Shown: in pieces, positions 1 to 11,076 of the stretch
Position numbering within the stretch: position 1 is the stretch's first letter
Layout: each line of letters opens with the position of its first letter
NCBI RefSeq assembly: GCF_900106555.1
Contig: NZ_FNOE01000014.1
Location: 1 to 64,000, forward strand
Reading direction: 5' to 3'
DNA: 64,000 bases
From: Nitrosomonas oligotropha
Lineage (GTDB): Bacteria > Pseudomonadota > Gammaproteobacteria > Burkholderiales > Nitrosomonadaceae
Program-made: the position numbers and the translations under genes
Notes under the pieces: generated by a model
Seen by the model: the letters and a program-made list of their open reading frames with translations, nothing else
What the model was told of the DNA's origin: nothing
The model's database searches: none

Positions 1-141
1 GAAATGGTGATGCCTGGGGATAACGTATCGGTGACGGTAAATCTGATAGCACCGATTGCGATGGAAGACGGATTGCGATTTGCGATACGAGAAGGCGGGC
101 GCACGGTTGGTGCCGGTGTCGTTGCAAAAATTATTGAATGA
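1..141 (+). CDS. tuf: Elongation factor Tu, C-terminal end (partial)
   Basis: The first 46 codons, ending in TGA at 139-141, translate to the last part of EF-Tu domain III, including the family ending [15 protein letters not shown]-Tu delivers aminoacyl-tRNA to the ribosome as a GTP complex. The rest of the gene lies left of the window. tuf directly before rpsJ is the usual str-S10 junction in Betaproteobacteria. Which tuf copy this is cannot be told from this fragment. Confidence 0.95.
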   Translation, partial: EMVMPGDNVSVTVNLIAPIAMEDGLRFAIREGGRTVGAGVVAKIIE

Positions 142-217
142 TATTTTATAAGGCGAAATGAAGTTAGAGTCAATCAGATTGTGAAATTGAATCTATAAAC
201 TCGAAATTTAAATATAT

Positions 218-526
218 ATGCAAAATCAAAAAATTAGAATTCGTCTAAAAGCATTCGATTATCGGTTAATAGATAAATCGGCACTTGAAATCGTAGAAAC
301 AGCAAAAAGAACTGGAGCTGTTGTTAAGGGCCCCGTTCCATTGCCGACAAGAATCGAACGTTTTGATGTGTTGAGATCGCCTCACGTAAATAAAACATCT
401 CGCGATCAGTTTGAGATTAGAACACACCTAAGATTAATGGATATCATTGATCCAACAGATAAAACAGTCGATGCTTTGATGAAGTTAGATTTGCCCGCTG
501 GCGTAGATGTGGAAATCAAATTATAA
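218..526 (+). CDS. rpsJ: 30S ribosomal protein S10
   Basis: The 102-residue product has the normal S10 length and recognisable family segments ([34 protein letters not shown]). S10 sits in the 30S head and also acts as NusE in antitermination complexes. It is the first gene of the S10 operon here, 76 bases after tuf. No strong Shine-Dalgarno sequence is seen before the ATG; the leader is AT-rich. Confidence 0.98.
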   Translation: MQNQKIRIRLKAFDYRLIDKSALEIVETAKRTGAVVKGPVPLPTRIERFDVLRSPHVNKTSRDQFEIRTHLRLMDIIDPTDKTVDALMKLDLPAGVDVEIKL

Positions 527-600
527 GTATTGTTAAATAAATAGTTAGAGTATTTAGTTATTTCTTAATAAAAACATGTGCTCTTTGATAGAGGCGGAAA

Positions 601-1248
601 ATGGCAATAGGGTTAATTGGTCGTAAAGTTGGGATGACTCGAATTTTTACTGAGAATGGCGATAGCTTGCCAGTAACAGTCATTGATGTTTCCAATAATC
701 GCATAACTCAGTTAAAGAAATATGACACAAATGGTTATTCTGCAGCGCAATTGACATTTGGAAAAAAAAGAGCGAGTAGAGTCAATAAATCAATTGCAGG
801 ACACTTCTCAAAAGCTGGTGTAGAAGCAGGAAGCATAATAAAAGAGTTTAGAGTAACTGCAGATGAAGATATCAATCAACTGCAAAATGGTGCTGTAATT
901 ACATGTGGAATATTCAATGTTGGTCAAAAGGTAGACGTATCTGGGACAACTATTGGTAAAGGCTATGCGGGAACTATAAAGTTACATAACTTTTCTTCCA
1001 ATCGTGCAAGTCACGGTAATTCAAAAGCACACAATAAACCAGGATCAATTGGAATGGCGCAAGATCCTGGTCGCGTTTTTCCCGGAAAAAGAATGTCCGG
1101 TCACATGGGTAATGTAAGAAGAACTGTTCAGAATGTAGAGATATTAAGAATTGATGAAGCAAGGAATTTATTGCTTTTGAAAGGCGCTATACCAGGATCT
1201 AAAGGCGGTAATGTTATAGTGCGTTCGAGCGTTAAAGTAAAAAAATAG
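601..1248 (+). CDS. rplC: 50S ribosomal protein L3
   Basis: The 215-residue product opens with the L3 signature [16 protein letters not shown] and contains the conserved [15 protein letters not shown] and [11 protein letters not shown] segments that reach toward the peptidyl-transferase centre. L3 is an early 23S rRNA assembly protein. The start is preceded by a purine-rich stretch (GAGGCGGAAA). Second gene of the S10 operon; length is normal for the family. Confidence 0.98.
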   Translation: MAIGLIGRKVGMTRIFTENGDSLPVTVIDVSNNRITQLKKYDTNGYSAAQLTFGKKRASRVNKSIAGHFSKAGVEAGSIIKEFRVTADEDINQLQNGAVITCGIFNVGQKVDVSGTTIGKGYAGTIKLHNFSSNRASHGNSKAHNKPGSIGMAQDPGRVFPGKRMSGHMGNVRRTVQNVEILRIDEARNLLLLKGAIPGSKGGNVIVRSSVKVKK

Positions 1249-1288
1249 ACTGATTAATAAAACGAAATAACAATAGGATGAACAAGTA

Positions 1289-1909
1289 ATGGAGTTAAAG
1301 TTTATCGGTGAAAAGAATCAGATAACAGAAAATATCACTGTTTCTGATGAACTCTTTAATAGAGATTACAATGAAGCACTTGTTCATCAAGTTATAACTT
1401 CTTATCTATCAAATGCGCGAGGAGCAACACGAGCTCAGAAAGGGCGCGCAGATGTTGCCAAGTCAACTCGTAAGCCATGGCGGCAAAAAGGAACAGGACG
1501 AGCTCGTGCCGGTATGGCATCAAGTCCAATATGGCGTGGAGGCGGAAAAATTTTTCCAAATAGCCCGGATGAGAATTACAGAAAAAAACTCAATAAAAAA
1601 ATGTACCGTACCGGCATAAGTGTCATTTTGTCGCAATTAGTGCGCGATGAGCGATTAATCATCATTAATGACTTTAATGTCGATACGCATAAAACTAAAG
1701 CTTTTAGAGAAAAACTGATTGCGTTAGGACTTGATGAAGTTATGTTGATTACGAATAATGTGGATGAAAATTTGTATCTCTCATCACGTAATATGCCGCA
1801 CGTTTCGGTAGTTGAGGTGAAGAATATAGATCCGGTAAGTCTTTTAAAATTTGAAAAGATTTTGCTTACAACAGAAGGATTGAAGAATCTTGAGGAACTT
1901 CTGTCATGA
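1289..1909 (+). CDS. rplD: 50S ribosomal protein L4
   Basis: The 206-residue product carries the L4 loop that lines the exit tunnel ([27 protein letters not shown]). In enterobacteria L4 also autoregulates the S10 operon; whether it does here is not shown by the sequence. The stop codon overlaps the rplW start by four bases (ATGA at 1906-1909), so the two are probably translationally coupled. Confidence 0.98.
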   Translation: MELKFIGEKNQITENITVSDELFNRDYNEALVHQVITSYLSNARGATRAQKGRADVAKSTRKPWRQKGTGRARAGMASSPIWRGGGKIFPNSPDENYRKKLNKKMYRTGISVILSQLVRDERLIIINDFNVDTHKTKAFREKLIALGLDEVMLITNNVDENLYLSSRNMPHVSVVEVKNIDPVSLLKFEKILLTTEGLKNLEELLS

Positions 1910-2241
1910 AGAATTCAAACATAAATCAAGAACGTTTATTAAAAGTTATATTAGCGCCACACATCTCAGAGAAAGCTACGTTTATTGGAGAGAAAAACAA
2001 TCAAACGGTATTTCGTGTAGTGACAGATGCAACTAAGAAAGAGATAAAGGATGCCATAGAATTGTTATGGAAAGAACAGAAGATAGAAGTAAAAAATGTT
2101 CAAACTATAAACGTTAAAGGAAAAAGCAAAAGATTTGGACGTTTTGTGGGACACAGAAATGATTGGAAAAAAGCCATTGTAAGCATTAAGGAAGGGCAGG
2201 AATTGAGTTTTGCAAATTTTTCAAATGCAGAGGTTAAATAA
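1906..2241 (+). CDS. rplW: 50S ribosomal protein L23
   Basis: The 111-residue product matches L23: a [10 protein letters not shown] segment near the N-terminus and the later [10 protein letters not shown] loop. L23 sits at the tunnel exit and is the docking site for trigger factor and SRP. It overlaps rplD at its start and shares one base with rplB at its end, so it is tightly packed in the S10 operon. Confidence 0.97.
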   Translation: MKNSNINQERLLKVILAPHISEKATFIGEKNNQTVFRVVTDATKKEIKDAIELLWKEQKIEVKNVQTINVKGKSKRFGRFVGHRNDWKKAIVSIKEGQELSFANFSNAEVK

Positions 2242-3074
2242 TGGCCCTTGTTAAATTAAAACCGACTTCACCCGGAAGAAGATCTGTAGTTAAATTAGTA
2301 AATAAGGATTTGTACAAAGGCGAACCTTATAAAAATTTAATAGAGAAACAAACTAAAACTGCGGGACGTAATCATTATGGTCGTATCACTACAAGGCATC
2401 GTGGCGGTGGTCATAAACATCACTATAGATTGATAGATTTTAAACGTGATAAAGATGATATAAGTGGTATTGTTGAGCGTATTGAATATGATCCTAATAG
2501 GACAGCTAATATTGCCTTAATTTGTTATCAAGATGGGGAAAGAAGGTACATTATTGCTCCAAAAGGATTAACGGTAGGCACAAAAATTTCTAGCGGCAAA
2601 AATGCTCAGATAAAACCAGGAGATGCGTTGCCTTTACGTAATATACCGATGGGAACGATAATTCATTGTGTAGAATTATTGCCAGGAAAAGGGGCTCAAT
2701 TAGCGCGATCTGCAGGAGCATCTATACAATTACAAGCACGAGAAGGTAATTATGCACAACTGAAACTTCGTTCTGGGGAGATGCGCAAAGTGCATATTGA
2801 TTGTCGTGCTACAATCGGCGAAGTAGGCAATGCTGAACATAATTTAAGATCAATAGGTAAAGCAGGCGCTGTCCGGTGGCGTGGAATTAGGCCAACGGTG
2901 CGTGGCGTGGCAATGAATCCTATTGATCACCCACATGGCGGTGGGGAAGGACGGACATCAGCCGGAAGACATCCAGTCAGTCCATGGGGAACACCAGCTA
3001 AGGGCTATAGAACTCGAAAAAATAAAAGAACAGAAGTGATGATAGTTCGTCATCGTTATTCAAAAAAAGGATAA
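2241..3074 (+). CDS. rplB: 50S ribosomal protein L2
   Basis: The 277-residue product is full-length L2, with the N-terminal [11 protein letters not shown], central [18 protein letters not shown] and C-terminal [20 protein letters not shown] segments, the last bearing the histidine region near the peptidyl-transferase centre. L2 is needed for subunit association. The start codon overlaps the rplW stop. Even this highly conserved gene uses many A/T-ending codons. Confidence 0.98.
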   Translation: MALVKLKPTSPGRRSVVKLVNKDLYKGEPYKNLIEKQTKTAGRNHYGRITTRHRGGGHKHHYRLIDFKRDKDDISGIVERIEYDPNRTANIALICYQDGERRYIIAPKGLTVGTKISSGKNAQIKPGDALPLRNIPMGTIIHCVELLPGKGAQLARSAGASIQLQAREGNYAQLKLRSGEMRKVHIDCRATIGEVGNAEHNLRSIGKAGAVRWRGIRPTVRGVAMNPIDHPHGGGEGRTSAGRHPVSPWGTPAKGYRTRKNKRTEVMIVRHRYSKKG

Positions 3075-3082
3075 TAGGCTAA

Positions 3083-3364
3083 ATGGCAAGATCAGTTAAA
3101 AAGGGACCATTTGTAGATACGCATTTGATGGAAAAAATAATGAAAGCGCGTGAAACAAATGATAAAAGACCTGTCAAGACATGGTCAAGACGATCCACAA
3201 TATTGCCAGATTTTATTGGAATGACGGTGGCCGTTCATAATGGTAAGCAACATATTCCTGTTTTTGTGACAGAAAATATGGTTGGTCATAAATTTGGTGA
3301 ATTTTCACTTACACGTACTTTTAAAGGCCATGCTGGCGATAAAAAAGCAGTTACTAAGCGATAG
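3083..3364 (+). CDS. rpsS: 30S ribosomal protein S19
   Basis: The 93-residue product begins [12 protein letters not shown] and contains [11 protein letters not shown] and the C-terminal [16 protein letters not shown] block typical of S19. It forms a complex with S13 in the 30S head near the A-site finger. Eight bases follow rplB, and length is normal. Confidence 0.98.
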   Translation: MARSVKKGPFVDTHLMEKIMKARETNDKRPVKTWSRRSTILPDFIGMTVAVHNGKQHIPVFVTENMVGHKFGEFSLTRTFKGHAGDKKAVTKR

Positions 3365-3372
3365 GAATAAAT

Positions 3373-3720
3373 ATGGAAACTACTGCTAAATTACGCGGAG
3401 TCAGGTTATCAGCACAAAAAGGACGTCTTGTAGCAGATCAAATAAGAGGCCTGTCAGTTGACAAAGCGCTGAATATTTTGACTTTTAGTCCTAAAAAGGG
3501 TGCGGAAATAATTCGCAAGATCTTAGAATCAGCTATTGCAAATGCAGAACATAATGATGGTGCTGATATTGATGAATTGAAAGTTTCATCTATATATATT
3601 GATAGAGGAGTACTGATGAAACGAACAAGCGCACGCGCCAAAGGTCGTGGCAACAGAATTGTGAAGCCAACATGTCATATCTCGTTAACAGTAAGCGATA
3701 ATGGTAGTCAAATTAAATAA
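3373..3720 (+). CDS. rplV: 50S ribosomal protein L22
   Basis: The 115-residue product matches L22, including the tunnel-loop region around [16 protein letters not shown], which in other bacteria is where macrolide-resistance changes arise. L22 binds several 23S rRNA domains during assembly. Start ATG lies eight bases after rpsS. Family length is normal (about 110 residues). Confidence 0.98.
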   Translation: METTAKLRGVRLSAQKGRLVADQIRGLSVDKALNILTFSPKKGAEIIRKILESAIANAEHNDGADIDELKVSSIYIDRGVLMKRTSARAKGRGNRIVKPTCHISLTVSDNGSQIK

Positions 3721-3740
3721 AATTATAGGCACTAATTGAT

Positions 3741-4496
3741 ATGGGTCAAAAAATACATCCAATCGGATTTCGTCTTTCAGTTCAAAGAAATTGGTTGTCA
3801 AGGTGGTATGCAAATAGCAATAACTTTGCAACTATGCTGAATGAAGATATAAAAGTACGGACTTTTCTTAATGAAAAGCTTAAAAATGCTTCGGTTGGTA
3901 GAGTTTTGATAGAAAGACCATCAAAAAATGCAAGAATTACTATTTATAGCTCGCGTCCAGGTGTGGTTATTGGAAAAAAGGGTGAAGACATAGAGGTATT
4001 ACGTACAGAGCTCCAAAAAAGAATGGGGGTTCCCGTTCATGTTAATATTGAGGAAATTAGAAAGCCTGAATTGGATGCACAATTAATTGCTGATAATATT
4101 GCTCAGCAATTGGAAAAAAGAATTATGTTCCGTAGAGCAATGAAGCGTGCTATGCAAAATGCTATGAGACTTGGAGCTCAAGGTATTAAAATAATGAGTT
4201 CGGGTAGATTAAATGGGATTGAAATTGCCCGTACAGAATGGTATAGAGAAGGCCGTGTCCCTCTTCATACTTTAAGGGCAGATCTCGACTATGCAACATC
4301 AGAAGCTGAAACAACTTATGGCATTATTGGAATTAAAGTGTGGGTTTTTAAGGGCGAGATACTTGGGAAAAGTGACACAAATAGTTTGAATACCTCAGGT
4401 AATGTTTCTGATAGTGAAAAAAAGAAAATTAATAAAAAATCTTCTTCAGCATTTATTAAAGAATCTGACTCTAAAATAGATAAAATCATTGAATGA
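3741..4496 (+). CDS. rpsC: 30S ribosomal protein S3 with extended C-terminal tail
   Basis: Residues 1 to about 210 match S3: [12 protein letters not shown] at the N-terminus, the KH domain with the [10 protein letters not shown] loop near residue 80, and the [22 protein letters not shown] block. S3 forms the mRNA entry channel with S4 and S5. The protein has 251 residues, versus 233 in E. coli, because of a Ser/Lys/Asn-rich tail after about residue 205 (with [12 protein letters not shown]) that looks low-complexity and disordered. The body of the protein is ordinary. Confidence 0.97.
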   Translation: MGQKIHPIGFRLSVQRNWLSRWYANSNNFATMLNEDIKVRTFLNEKLKNASVGRVLIERPSKNARITIYSSRPGVVIGKKGEDIEVLRTELQKRMGVPVHVNIEEIRKPELDAQLIADNIAQQLEKRIMFRRAMKRAMQNAMRLGAQGIKIMSSGRLNGIEIARTEWYREGRVPLHTLRADLDYATSEAETTYGIIGIKVWVFKGEILGKSDTNSLNTSGNVSDSEKKKINKKSSSAFIKESDSKIDKIIE

Positions 4497-4561
4497 TAAA
4501 AGCATTTATTACTGTTACTAGATTCTTTAATATCTGATAAAAATAAATTCTGGGGAAAAAT

Positions 4562-4978
4562 ATGCTTCAACCAGCGCGAACTAAATATAGAAAGCAACAA
4601 AAAGGAAGAAATACAGGCATCGCAACACGTGGTTCAAAAGTTAGCTTTGGTGAATTTGGTCTAAAAGCAGTTGATAGAGGTCGATTAACAGCTCGCCAAA
4701 TAGAAGCCGCACGAAGAGCGATGACAAGGCATATTAAAAGAGGCGGCCGTATCTGGATACGGATTTTTCCAGATAAACCAATTTCCCATAAACCCGCTGA
4801 GGTTCGGATGGGAAACGGTAAGGGAAGTCCAGAGTATTATGTTGCTGAAATACAGCCAGGAAAAGTACTGTATGAGATGGATGGAGTGAGTGAAGAATTA
4901 GCGAAAGAAGCATTTAGGCTGGCTGCAGCAAAATTACCAATTAAAACAGTGTTTACTATCAGGCAATTTGGCGGATGA
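4562..4978 (+). CDS. rplP: 50S ribosomal protein L16
   Basis: The 138-residue product is L16: [16 protein letters not shown] at the start, then [14 protein letters not shown] and [15 protein letters not shown]16 contacts the A-site tRNA elbow and helps organise the peptidyl-transferase centre. It follows a 65-base AT-rich gap after rpsC and overlaps the rpmC start by four bases. Confidence 0.98.
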   Translation: MLQPARTKYRKQQKGRNTGIATRGSKVSFGEFGLKAVDRGRLTARQIEAARRAMTRHIKRGGRIWIRIFPDKPISHKPAEVRMGNGKGSPEYYVAEIQPGKVLYEMDGVSEELAKEAFRLAAAKLPIKTVFTIRQFGG

Positions 4979-5169
4979 CAATGAAAGTTAGTGAATTAAA
5001 AGAAAAATCAATATCTGAACTTAACAAGGAACTTATTTCCTTATTAAGAGTGCAGTTTAGCTTAAGAATGCAATTGGCAACGCAGCAACTTTCAGACACA
5101 AGTCGAATGAAAATAATTAGAAAAGATATCGCAAGAGTTAAAACAATTATGACTCAGAAAGCAAGTTAA
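4975..5169 (+). CDS. rpmC: 50S ribosomal protein L29
   Basis: The 64-residue helical protein has the L29 pattern [10 protein letters not shown]...[12 protein letters not shown]29 lies near the tunnel exit beside L23. The start may be the ATG at 4975 (overlapping the rplP stop) or the ATG at 4981; the second matches the usual N-terminus better. Confidence 0.96.
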   Translation: MTMKVSELKEKSISELNKELISLLRVQFSLRMQLATQQLSDTSRMKIIRKDIARVKTIMTQKAS

Positions 5170-5171
5170 CT

Positions 5172-5435
5172 ATGAATAGTGAAAAATTAAAACGTACACT
5201 GACTGGGCGTATCACAAGTAATAAAATGGATAAAACAGTTACAGTTCTAGTTGAGCGTCGAATAAAGCATCCGCTGTATGGGAAATTTGTAATTAGATCA
5301 AAAAAATATCATGCGCATGTTTTTGATGAACAACTTTCAATAGGTGATATTGTATTAATTGAAGAATGTCGTCCATTATCGAAAACCAAAAACTGGAAAG
5401 TAGTAAAACATGTAAATAACGAATCCGAGAGATAA
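5172..5435 (+). CDS. rpsQ: 30S ribosomal protein S17
   Basis: The 87-residue OB-fold protein shows the S17 blocks [24 protein letters not shown] and [17 protein letters not shown]17 binds 16S rRNA helices 7 and 11. It is the last gene before a 170-base break in the cluster, which fits the end of the S10 transcription unit. Confidence 0.97.
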   Translation: MNSEKLKRTLTGRITSNKMDKTVTVLVERRIKHPLYGKFVIRSKKYHAHVFDEQLSIGDIVLIEECRPLSKTKNWKVVKHVNNESER

Positions 5436-5499
5436 ATAGTTTTATTTTTATTCCAGGCGTTATTTATCATAAAGTATGTGAGCCAAGAAAGTTTTCTTG

Positions 5500-5505
5500 T
5501 ATAAT
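5500..5505 (+). promoter_or_regulatory. Candidate -10 box for the spc operon
   Basis: A perfect TATAAT lies in the 170-base gap between rpsQ and rplN, about 100 bases before the rplN start. The hexamer 17 bases upstream (TGTGAG, 5477-5482) is a poor -35 match. The gap is the only long break inside the ribosomal block, and it is where the spc operon would need a promoter. The box could also be chance in such AT-rich DNA. Confidence 0.4.
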
Positions 5506-5605
5506 GCTGCCTCTTCGATTCTTAGTAATACTTATTTAAAATAATATTTATTTAATCAAAAAATTAAATAAATATTCGATATGTGTTTTTAAAAGAGAAT
5601 ATTAA

Positions 5606-5974
5606 ATGATACAGATGCAATCAATATTGCGAGTTGCTGATAACACAGGTGCGAGGTCATTAATGTGTATCAAAGTTCTTGGAGGATCAAAGAGAAAATA
5701 CGCGGGTATCGGCGACATAATTAAAGTGAGTATTAAAGACGCTGCACCGAGAGGACGTGTAAAAAAAGGTGAAGTTTATAACGCTATAGTTGTACGTACA
5801 GCAAAAGGTGTAAGACGTTTAGATGGCTCGTTGTTAAAATTTGATGATAATGCTGCTGTGCTTTTAAATAATAAACTCGAACCTATTGGAACACGTATAT
5901 TCGGGCCAGTTACGCGTGAGTTGCGTAATGCACGTTTCATGAAGATTGTTTCGCTTGCTCCAGAAGTTCTGTAA
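5606..5974 (+). CDS. rplN: 50S ribosomal protein L14
   Basis: The 122-residue product opens [17 protein letters not shown] and contains [15 protein letters not shown] and [13 protein letters not shown], all L14 hallmarks. L14 lies at the subunit interface with L19. It is the first gene of the spc operon, after the longest gap in the cluster. Start preceded by AAAAGAGAA. Confidence 0.98.
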   Translation: MIQMQSILRVADNTGARSLMCIKVLGGSKRKYAGIGDIIKVSIKDAAPRGRVKKGEVYNAIVVRTAKGVRRLDGSLLKFDDNAAVLLNNKLEPIGTRIFGPVTRELRNARFMKIVSLAPEVL

Positions 5975-5993
5975 TGCCGAGAAGAGAATAATT

Positions 5994-6311
5994 ATGAGAA
6001 AAATTAAAAAAGGTGATGATGTAATTGTACTTACAGGTAAAGATAAAGGTAAGAAAGGTACAGTATTACGCACGATTGGTTCCGAACGCTTGCTAGTACA
6101 AGGAATAAATTCGGTAAAAAAACATCAGAAGCCTAATCCTTCAACTGGAGCGACTGGCGGAATAATTAATAAAGAGATGTCAATTCACATTTCAAATGTT
6201 GCTATTTATAACTTTACTTCAAAAAGAGCTGATAGAGTTGGATTTAGATTTGATTCTAATGATAAAAAAGTACGTTTTTTTAAAGCTACAAATGATTTGA
6301 TCGAAGTATAA
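5994..6311 (+). CDS. rplX: 50S ribosomal protein L24
   Basis: Starting at the ATG at 5994, the product has 105 residues and shows the KOW motif region ([17 protein letters not shown]) that binds 23S rRNA early in assembly. A longer in-frame reading begins at 5946 inside rplN, but its extra residues are not L24-like, so 5994 is preferred; GAGAA stands upstream. Confidence 0.96.
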   Translation: MRKIKKGDDVIVLTGKDKGKKGTVLRTIGSERLLVQGINSVKKHQKPNPSTGATGGIINKEMSIHISNVAIYNFTSKRADRVGFRFDSNDKKVRFFKATNDLIEV

Positions 6312-6327
6312 AAAGGATTGTAATGAT

Positions 6328-6867
6328 ATGGCGCGTTTACAAGATTATTACCGAAATACAATAGCAGAAGAATTAAAAAAGCAATTTGGATACAAATCTG
6401 TAATGGAAGTACCGTGTATAACTAAGATCACACTTAATATTGGATTAGGTGAAGCGACCATCGATAAAAAAGTGATCGAGAATGCAGTTTCAGATATAAA
6501 AAAAATTTGTGGTCAACAACCGGTAGTTACACGTGCCAAGAAATCAATTGCAACTTTTAAAGTTAGAAAAGACTATCCAATAGGATGCATGGTAACTCTT
6601 AGAAAAGTTAGAATGTACGAGTTTCTCGATAAATTAATTACTATCGCAATACCAAGAATACGAGATTTCAGAGGAATATCAGGAAAATCTTTTGATGGAA
6701 GAGGAAATTATAATATGGGTATAAAAGAGCAGATTATATTCCCTGAAATAGATTACGATAAAATTGATGCTTTACGAGGCATGAATATTTCAATAACGAC
6801 AACAGCAAAAAGTGATATTGAAGCGAAAGCTTTGTTGGCAGCATTTAGTTTTCCCTTCAAGAATTGA
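6328..6867 (+). CDS. rplE: 50S ribosomal protein L5
   Basis: The 179-residue product has the L5 blocks [45 protein letters not shown] and the C-terminal [15 protein letters not shown]5 holds 5S rRNA in the central protuberance. It ends just seven bases before the rpsN start; length is as expected. Confidence 0.98.
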   Translation: MARLQDYYRNTIAEELKKQFGYKSVMEVPCITKITLNIGLGEATIDKKVIENAVSDIKKICGQQPVVTRAKKSIATFKVRKDYPIGCMVTLRKVRMYEFLDKLITIAIPRIRDFRGISGKSFDGRGNYNMGIKEQIIFPEIDYDKIDALRGMNISITTTAKSDIEAKALLAAFSFPFKN

Positions 6868-6874
6868 GGAATTT

Positions 6875-7180
6875 ATGGCTAAATTATCAACAGTGAATAG
6901 AAATAATAAACGACAAAAATTAGTAGCTAAATATTTTGAAAAAAGAAAAAATTTACACAAAATAATTTCAAATTATTCACTGGATGAAGATGATAGAGCA
7001 AAAGCAAGAGAACAATTGCAGAAACTTCCGAGAGATTCTAGCGCTGTTAGATTAAGAAATAGGTGCGAATTAACAGGAAGGCCACGCGGAGTTTATTCTA
7101 AATTTGGACTTGGAAGAAACAAATTAAGAGATATGGCAATGAGTGGAAAGATCCCGGGAATCATAAAAGCTAGTTGGTAA
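6875..7180 (+). CDS. rpsN: 30S ribosomal protein S14
   Basis: From the ATG at 6875 the product is 101 residues, the long, zinc-free form of S14: the region [20 protein letters not shown] has only one cysteine instead of the paired CXXC motifs. An in-frame extension to 6812 lies inside rplE and is not S14-like. GAGGA sits immediately upstream as the ribosome binding site. Confidence 0.97.
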   Translation: MAKLSTVNRNNKRQKLVAKYFEKRKNLHKIISNYSLDEDDRAKAREQLQKLPRDSSAVRLRNRCELTGRPRGVYSKFGLGRNKLRDMAMSGKIPGIIKASW

Positions 7181-7239
7181 ATTTTTTTATCTGCTATATG
7201 TTTTCATAGTATAAATAATTATTATAGAGTGTAATCAAT

Positions 7240-7635
7240 ATGTGTATGAGCGATCCAATTGCAGATATGCTAACAAGAATTAGAAATGCTCAGATGGCAA
7301 GAAAGCATTCTGCTAAAATGGAATGTTCTCGCTTAAAAGTATCAATTGCTAATGTGCTTAAGGATGAAGGTTATATAGATTCTTATAATATCATTAAAGA
7401 AAATAGCAAAAGTACGCTAGAAATTGTTTTAAAATATTATGCAGGTGAGCCGGTAATTGAGAATATTAAACGTATCAGCAAACCTGGCTTAAGAATTTAT
7501 AAATCAAGTAAAAATTTACCAAATGTGATGAACGGTTTAGGTATAGCTGTTGTATCAACATCACAAGGTGTTATGACGCAAAACAAAGCGCGGGTGTTGG
7601 GTATCGGTGGCGAACTCTTGTGCACTCTAGTTTAA
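7240..7635 (+). CDS. rpsH: 30S ribosomal protein S8
   Basis: The 131-residue product has the S8 N-terminal pattern [15 protein letters not shown] and the C-terminal [14 protein letters not shown]8 binds the central domain of 16S rRNA and in E. coli represses spc translation. The ATG at 7240 gives [10 protein letters not shown], matching the common MSM(S/Q)DPIADM start; the ATG at 7246 is possible. Confidence 0.97.
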   Translation: MCMSDPIADMLTRIRNAQMARKHSAKMECSRLKVSIANVLKDEGYIDSYNIIKENSKSTLEIVLKYYAGEPVIENIKRISKPGLRIYKSSKNLPNVMNGLGIAVVSTSQGVMTQNKARVLGIGGELLCTLV

Positions 7636-7646
7636 GGATTTATTAA

Positions 7647-8180
7647 ATGTCTCGTGTAAGTAATAATCCAATATCGATTCCTGAAAATGTTGAAATTCTT
7701 TTATCCGGACAAGATATTAAGATAAAAGGGCCTCTTGGAATTTTAGAATATCCACTTGTTTGTGAGATTAGTGTGAATCAAATAGATGGTTTTCTGAAAA
7801 TTAAAGCAAACTCTAACTCTCAGCATGCAAATGCGTTATCTGGAACGTTCAGAGCATTAATTGCAAACATGGTTCATGGAGTTTCAAAAGGATTTGAAAA
7901 AAAATTGCAACTTGTTGGAGTCGGTTATAAAGCACAAGCAAATGCAAATAAATTGAGTCTTACACTCGGTTTTTCACACCCTATTGATTTTGAAATTCCA
8001 AATGGAATTAAAATTGAAACACCGTCGCAGACTGAGATAATAATCAAAGGTATAGATAAACAAAAAGTTGGACAGGTTTCAGCTGATATTAGAGCGTATA
8101 GAAAACCAGAGCCTTACAAAGGAAAAGGTGTTCGGTATTCGGATGAAGTCATTGTTCTTAAAGAAACTAAGAAAAAATAA
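7647..8180 (+). CDS. rplF: 50S ribosomal protein L6
   Basis: The 177-residue two-domain protein matches L6, with the C-terminal signature [15 protein letters not shown] near residue 152 and the domain-linking [10 protein letters not shown]6 sits near the sarcin-ricin loop and the GTPase centre. It follows rpsH by eleven bases. Confidence 0.98.
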   Translation: MSRVSNNPISIPENVEILLSGQDIKIKGPLGILEYPLVCEISVNQIDGFLKIKANSNSQHANALSGTFRALIANMVHGVSKGFEKKLQLVGVGYKAQANANKLSLTLGFSHPIDFEIPNGIKIETPSQTEIIIKGIDKQKVGQVSADIRAYRKPEPYKGKGVRYSDEVIVLKETKKK

Positions 8181-8191
8181 GTGAAATTAAC

Positions 8192-8548
8192 ATGCCGAAT
8201 TTAAAAAGTAAGCGTATTAGAAGATCAAAGAAAACTCGTGCCACTATAGCGGAATTAGGCGTCATTCGATTATCAATTCATAGAAGTAATTCTCATATAT
8301 ATGCACAATTGATTGATGACAAAAATAATAAAATTATTGCAAGTGCATCGACACTAGAGCCTGATGTAAAAAAAGAAATCAAGGCGGGTGGTAATGTAGA
8401 GGCAGCATCAATAATTGGAAAAAGAATTGCAGAAAAAGGTATTAAGTTTGGTATATCAAATATAGCATTTGACAGATCTGGGTATAAATATCATGGTCGA
8501 GTTAAGGCATTAGCTGAAGCTGCTCGTGAAGAAGGATTGAAATTTTAA
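8192..8548 (+). CDS. rplR: 50S ribosomal protein L18
   Basis: The 118-residue product has the L18 pattern: a basic N-terminus ([14 protein letters not shown]), [14 protein letters not shown], and the C-terminal [25 protein letters not shown]18 binds 5S rRNA with L5. Position between rplF and rpsE is canonical. Confidence 0.98.
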   Translation: MPNLKSKRIRRSKKTRATIAELGVIRLSIHRSNSHIYAQLIDDKNNKIIASASTLEPDVKKEIKAGGNVEAASIIGKRIAEKGIKFGISNIAFDRSGYKYHGRVKALAEAAREEGLKF

Positions 8549-8578
8549 TAGAATTTAATGATTCCAAGGTCATAAAAT

Positions 8579-9091
8579 ATGAGTACTAAATCGATAGGGA
8601 CTGAAGAAAGCGGCGATGATTTACGTGAAAAAATGGTTGCTATTAACAGAGTTACAAAGGTTGTTAAAGGTGGTCGTATTTTAGGGTTTGCGGCATTGAC
8701 TGTTGTTGGTGACGGTGATGGCGGTGTTGGTATGGGTAAAGGTAAGTCTCGTGAAGTTCCGGTTGCTGTCCAGAAGGCAATGGATGAAGCTCGACGGAAA
8801 ATGATAAAAATTAAATTAAAAAATGGATCTATATATCACCCTATAACTGCATCACATGGAGCTGCTAAGGTATATATGCAACCTGCTCCTGAGGGAACGG
8901 GTATCATTGCTGGTGGTCCCATGAGAGCTATATTTGAAGTAATGGGCATGACAAATATATTGGCTAAATGCATAGGCTCCACAAATCCCTATAATGTAGT
9001 TAGAGCAACATTAAAAGGCTTGAATCAAATGAACACCCCAGCAACAATAGCTGCTAAGCGTAATAAAACTATCAAAGAAATAATAGGTTGA
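8579..9091 (+). CDS. rpsE: 30S ribosomal protein S5
   Basis: The 170-residue product has the double-stranded RNA-binding-like N-terminal domain ([32 protein letters not shown]) and the C-terminal [15 protein letters not shown] block. S5 affects decoding fidelity with S4 and S12. Start ATG lies 30 bases after rplR and is preceded by AAGGTC. Confidence 0.98.
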   Translation: MSTKSIGTEESGDDLREKMVAINRVTKVVKGGRILGFAALTVVGDGDGGVGMGKGKSREVPVAVQKAMDEARRKMIKIKLKNGSIYHPITASHGAAKVYMQPAPEGTGIIAGGPMRAIFEVMGMTNILAKCIGSTNPYNVVRATLKGLNQMNTPATIAAKRNKTIKEIIG

Positions 9092-9095
9092 AATC

Positions 9096-9287
9096 ATGGT
9101 GAATTCTCAAAAAGAAAAGACTATAAAAGTTACTCTTATTAAAAGCATGATAGGAACAAAAAAATCGCATAAAGCAACAGTTCGGGGCTTAGGACTGAGG
9201 AAGCTAAATAGCTCTTCAATACTTATTGATACGCCTGAAGTGCGTGGTATGATTTACAAGATTAATTATTTAGTTAAATGCGATTAA
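9096..9287 (+). CDS. rpmD: 50S ribosomal protein L30
   Basis: This small 63-residue protein has the L30 core: [24 protein letters not shown] with [12 protein letters not shown] at the C-terminus. L30 is not universal in bacteria but is normal in proteobacterial spc operons between rpsE and rplO. Start is four bases after rpsE. Confidence 0.96.
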   Translation: MVNSQKEKTIKVTLIKSMIGTKKSHKATVRGLGLRKLNSSSILIDTPEVRGMIYKINYLVKCD

Positions 9288-9290
9288 ATT

Positions 9291-9722
9291 ATGTTTTTGA
9301 ATTCTATTAAGCCTTCTTTAGGCTCAAAAAGAAATAAAGTACGAGTTGGGCGTGGAATGGGTTCAGGTGTTGGAAAAACCTGTGGAAGAGGCCATAAGGG
9401 ACAAAAATCAAGATCAGGTGGATTTCATAAAGTAGGTTTTGAAGGTGGGCAAATGCCAATACAAAGACGTTTACCAAAACGAGGTTTTGTCATTTTAAAA
9501 CGTCGAGAATATCCTAGCTTACGGTTAGGGGATTTAAATTCACTTTCGGAAAAAGAAATTAGTATAGAAACTTTAGTTACAAATAACTTGATTCCAAGAA
9601 AAACAAATAAAGTCAGAATCTTTAAATCTGGAAATTGTACAAAAGCTTTCAATTTTAAAAATATTATAATAAGCAAAGGAGTTAAAGATATACTTCTTAC
9701 TTCTGGAAGCACAATTTCATAA
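9291..9722 (+). CDS. rplO: 50S ribosomal protein L15
   Basis: The 143-residue product has the glycine- and arginine-rich L15 N-terminus (KRVGRG-type: [20 protein letters not shown]) and [19 protein letters not shown]15 is a late 50S assembly protein. The C-terminal half has many Lys, Ile and Asn codons, reflecting the AT bias here. Start follows rpmD by three bases. Confidence 0.97.
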   Translation: MFLNSIKPSLGSKRNKVRVGRGMGSGVGKTCGRGHKGQKSRSGGFHKVGFEGGQMPIQRRLPKRGFVILKRREYPSLRLGDLNSLSEKEISIETLVTNNLIPRKTNKVRIFKSGNCTKAFNFKNIIISKGVKDILLTSGSTIS

Positions 9723-9742
9723 AGATTTTTAATCTATATAAT

Positions 9743-11059
9743 ATGTCAAATAACCCTGTAGATAAATTTGCCGATCTTAAAAGGCGCTTATGGTTTTTAC
9801 TGTTGGCGTTAATTGTCTATAGAATTGGTGCTCATGTTCCTGTTCCTGGAATAGATCCAATTGTTTTGAAAGACTTATTTGAATCGCAAGAGAGCGGTGT
9901 ATTGGGTATGTTCAATATGTTTTCTGGAGGGGCTCTCTCTCGGTTTTCGATATTTGCGCTTGGAATTATGCCGTATATATCTGCTTCTATTATAATGCAA
10001 CTAGGAACAGTAGCAATTCCATTTTTAGAATCCTTAAAAAAAGAAGGCGAAAGTGGTAGAAGGAAAATTACGCAATATACAAGATATGGTACTGTTGCTT
10101 TGGCATTAGTTCAAAGTTACGGAATTTCTATTGCATTACAATCTCAAGCTGGCTTAGTAATAAGTCCTGGAGGAATGTTCACGATTACTACTGTTATTAC
10201 TTTAGTGACAGGCACAATTTTTTTGATGTGGTTGGGTGAACAGATTACAGAACGTGGCATCGGTAACGGAATATCATTGATAATTTTCGCTGGTATAGCC
10301 GCTGGTTTGCCAAGTGCTATAGGTGGCACTTTAGATTTGGTTAGTACTGGTTCGATGCATTTTTTAATTGCACTAGGTATATTTGTCGCAGCTGCTTGTG
10401 TAACAGGAATCGTTGTTTTTGTTGAAAAAGGACAACGACGTATTTTAGTGAATTATGCGAAACGCCAAATAGGTCAAAAGGTGTATGGAGGTCAAAGTTC
10501 CCATTTGCCTTTAAAATTAAATATGTCTGGTGTAATTCCACCGATTTTTGCTTCAAGTATAATTTTATTTCCTGCAACATTAGCTGGATGGTTTGCAAAT
10601 GATGAATCTGTAACTTGGTTAAAAGACATAAGTTCAGCATTATCACCTGGACAACCGATATATGTCATTCTGTATGCGATGATGATCATTTTTTTCTGTT
10701 TCTTTTACACGGCTCTCGTTTTTAATCCGAAAGAAACCGCTGATAATCTTAAAAAAAGTGGAGCCTTTGTTCCTGGTATTAGACCTGGGGAACAGACAAC
10801 ACGATATATTGAAAAAATTATGTTACGTTTGACATTATCGGGTTCAATTTACGTTACATTAGTATGTTTATTGCCTGAATTTTTAATTCTGAAATGGAAT
10901 GTTCCTTTTTATTTTGGAGGCACCTCTCTTTTAATTATTGTAATCGTGACGATGGATTTCATGTCACAAATTCAATCACATGTTATGTCATCGCAATATG
11001 ATAGCTTACTTAAGAAAACTAACTTCAAAAGTAATCAAGCAAAATTACCTACAAGATAA
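9743..11059 (+). CDS. secY: Protein translocase subunit SecY
   Basis: The 438-residue inner-membrane protein shows about ten hydrophobic segments and SecY landmarks: [12 protein letters not shown] near the first periplasmic loop, the [20 protein letters not shown] plug region, [11 protein letters not shown], and [13 protein letters not shown] with TTRYIE in the late cytosolic loops that contact SecA and the ribosome. It forms the export channel with SecE and SecG. Its place at the end of spc is canonical. Confidence 0.98.
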   Translation: MSNNPVDKFADLKRRLWFLLLALIVYRIGAHVPVPGIDPIVLKDLFESQESGVLGMFNMFSGGALSRFSIFALGIMPYISASIIMQLGTVAIPFLESLKKEGESGRRKITQYTRYGTVALALVQSYGISIALQSQAGLVISPGGMFTITTVITLVTGTIFLMWLGEQITERGIGNGISLIIFAGIAAGLPSAIGGTLDLVSTGSMHFLIALGIFVAAACVTGIVVFVEKGQRRILVNYAKRQIGQKVYGGQSSHLPLKLNMSGVIPPIFASSIILFPATLAGWFANDESVTWLKDISSALSPGQPIYVILYAMMIIFFCFFYTALVFNPKETADNLKKSGAFVPGIRPGEQTTRYIEKIMLRLTLSGSIYVTLVCLLPEFLILKWNVPFYFGGTSLLIIVIVTMDFMSQIQSHVMSSQYDSLLKKTNFKSNQAKLPTR

Positions 11060-11076
11060 ATATTCGACAATTTTAG

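Noticed and set aside
5436..5605. Possible small gene between rpsQ and rplN
   Set aside because: No frame of useful length with a ribosome binding site; the region is AT-rich and better explained as the spc promoter region.
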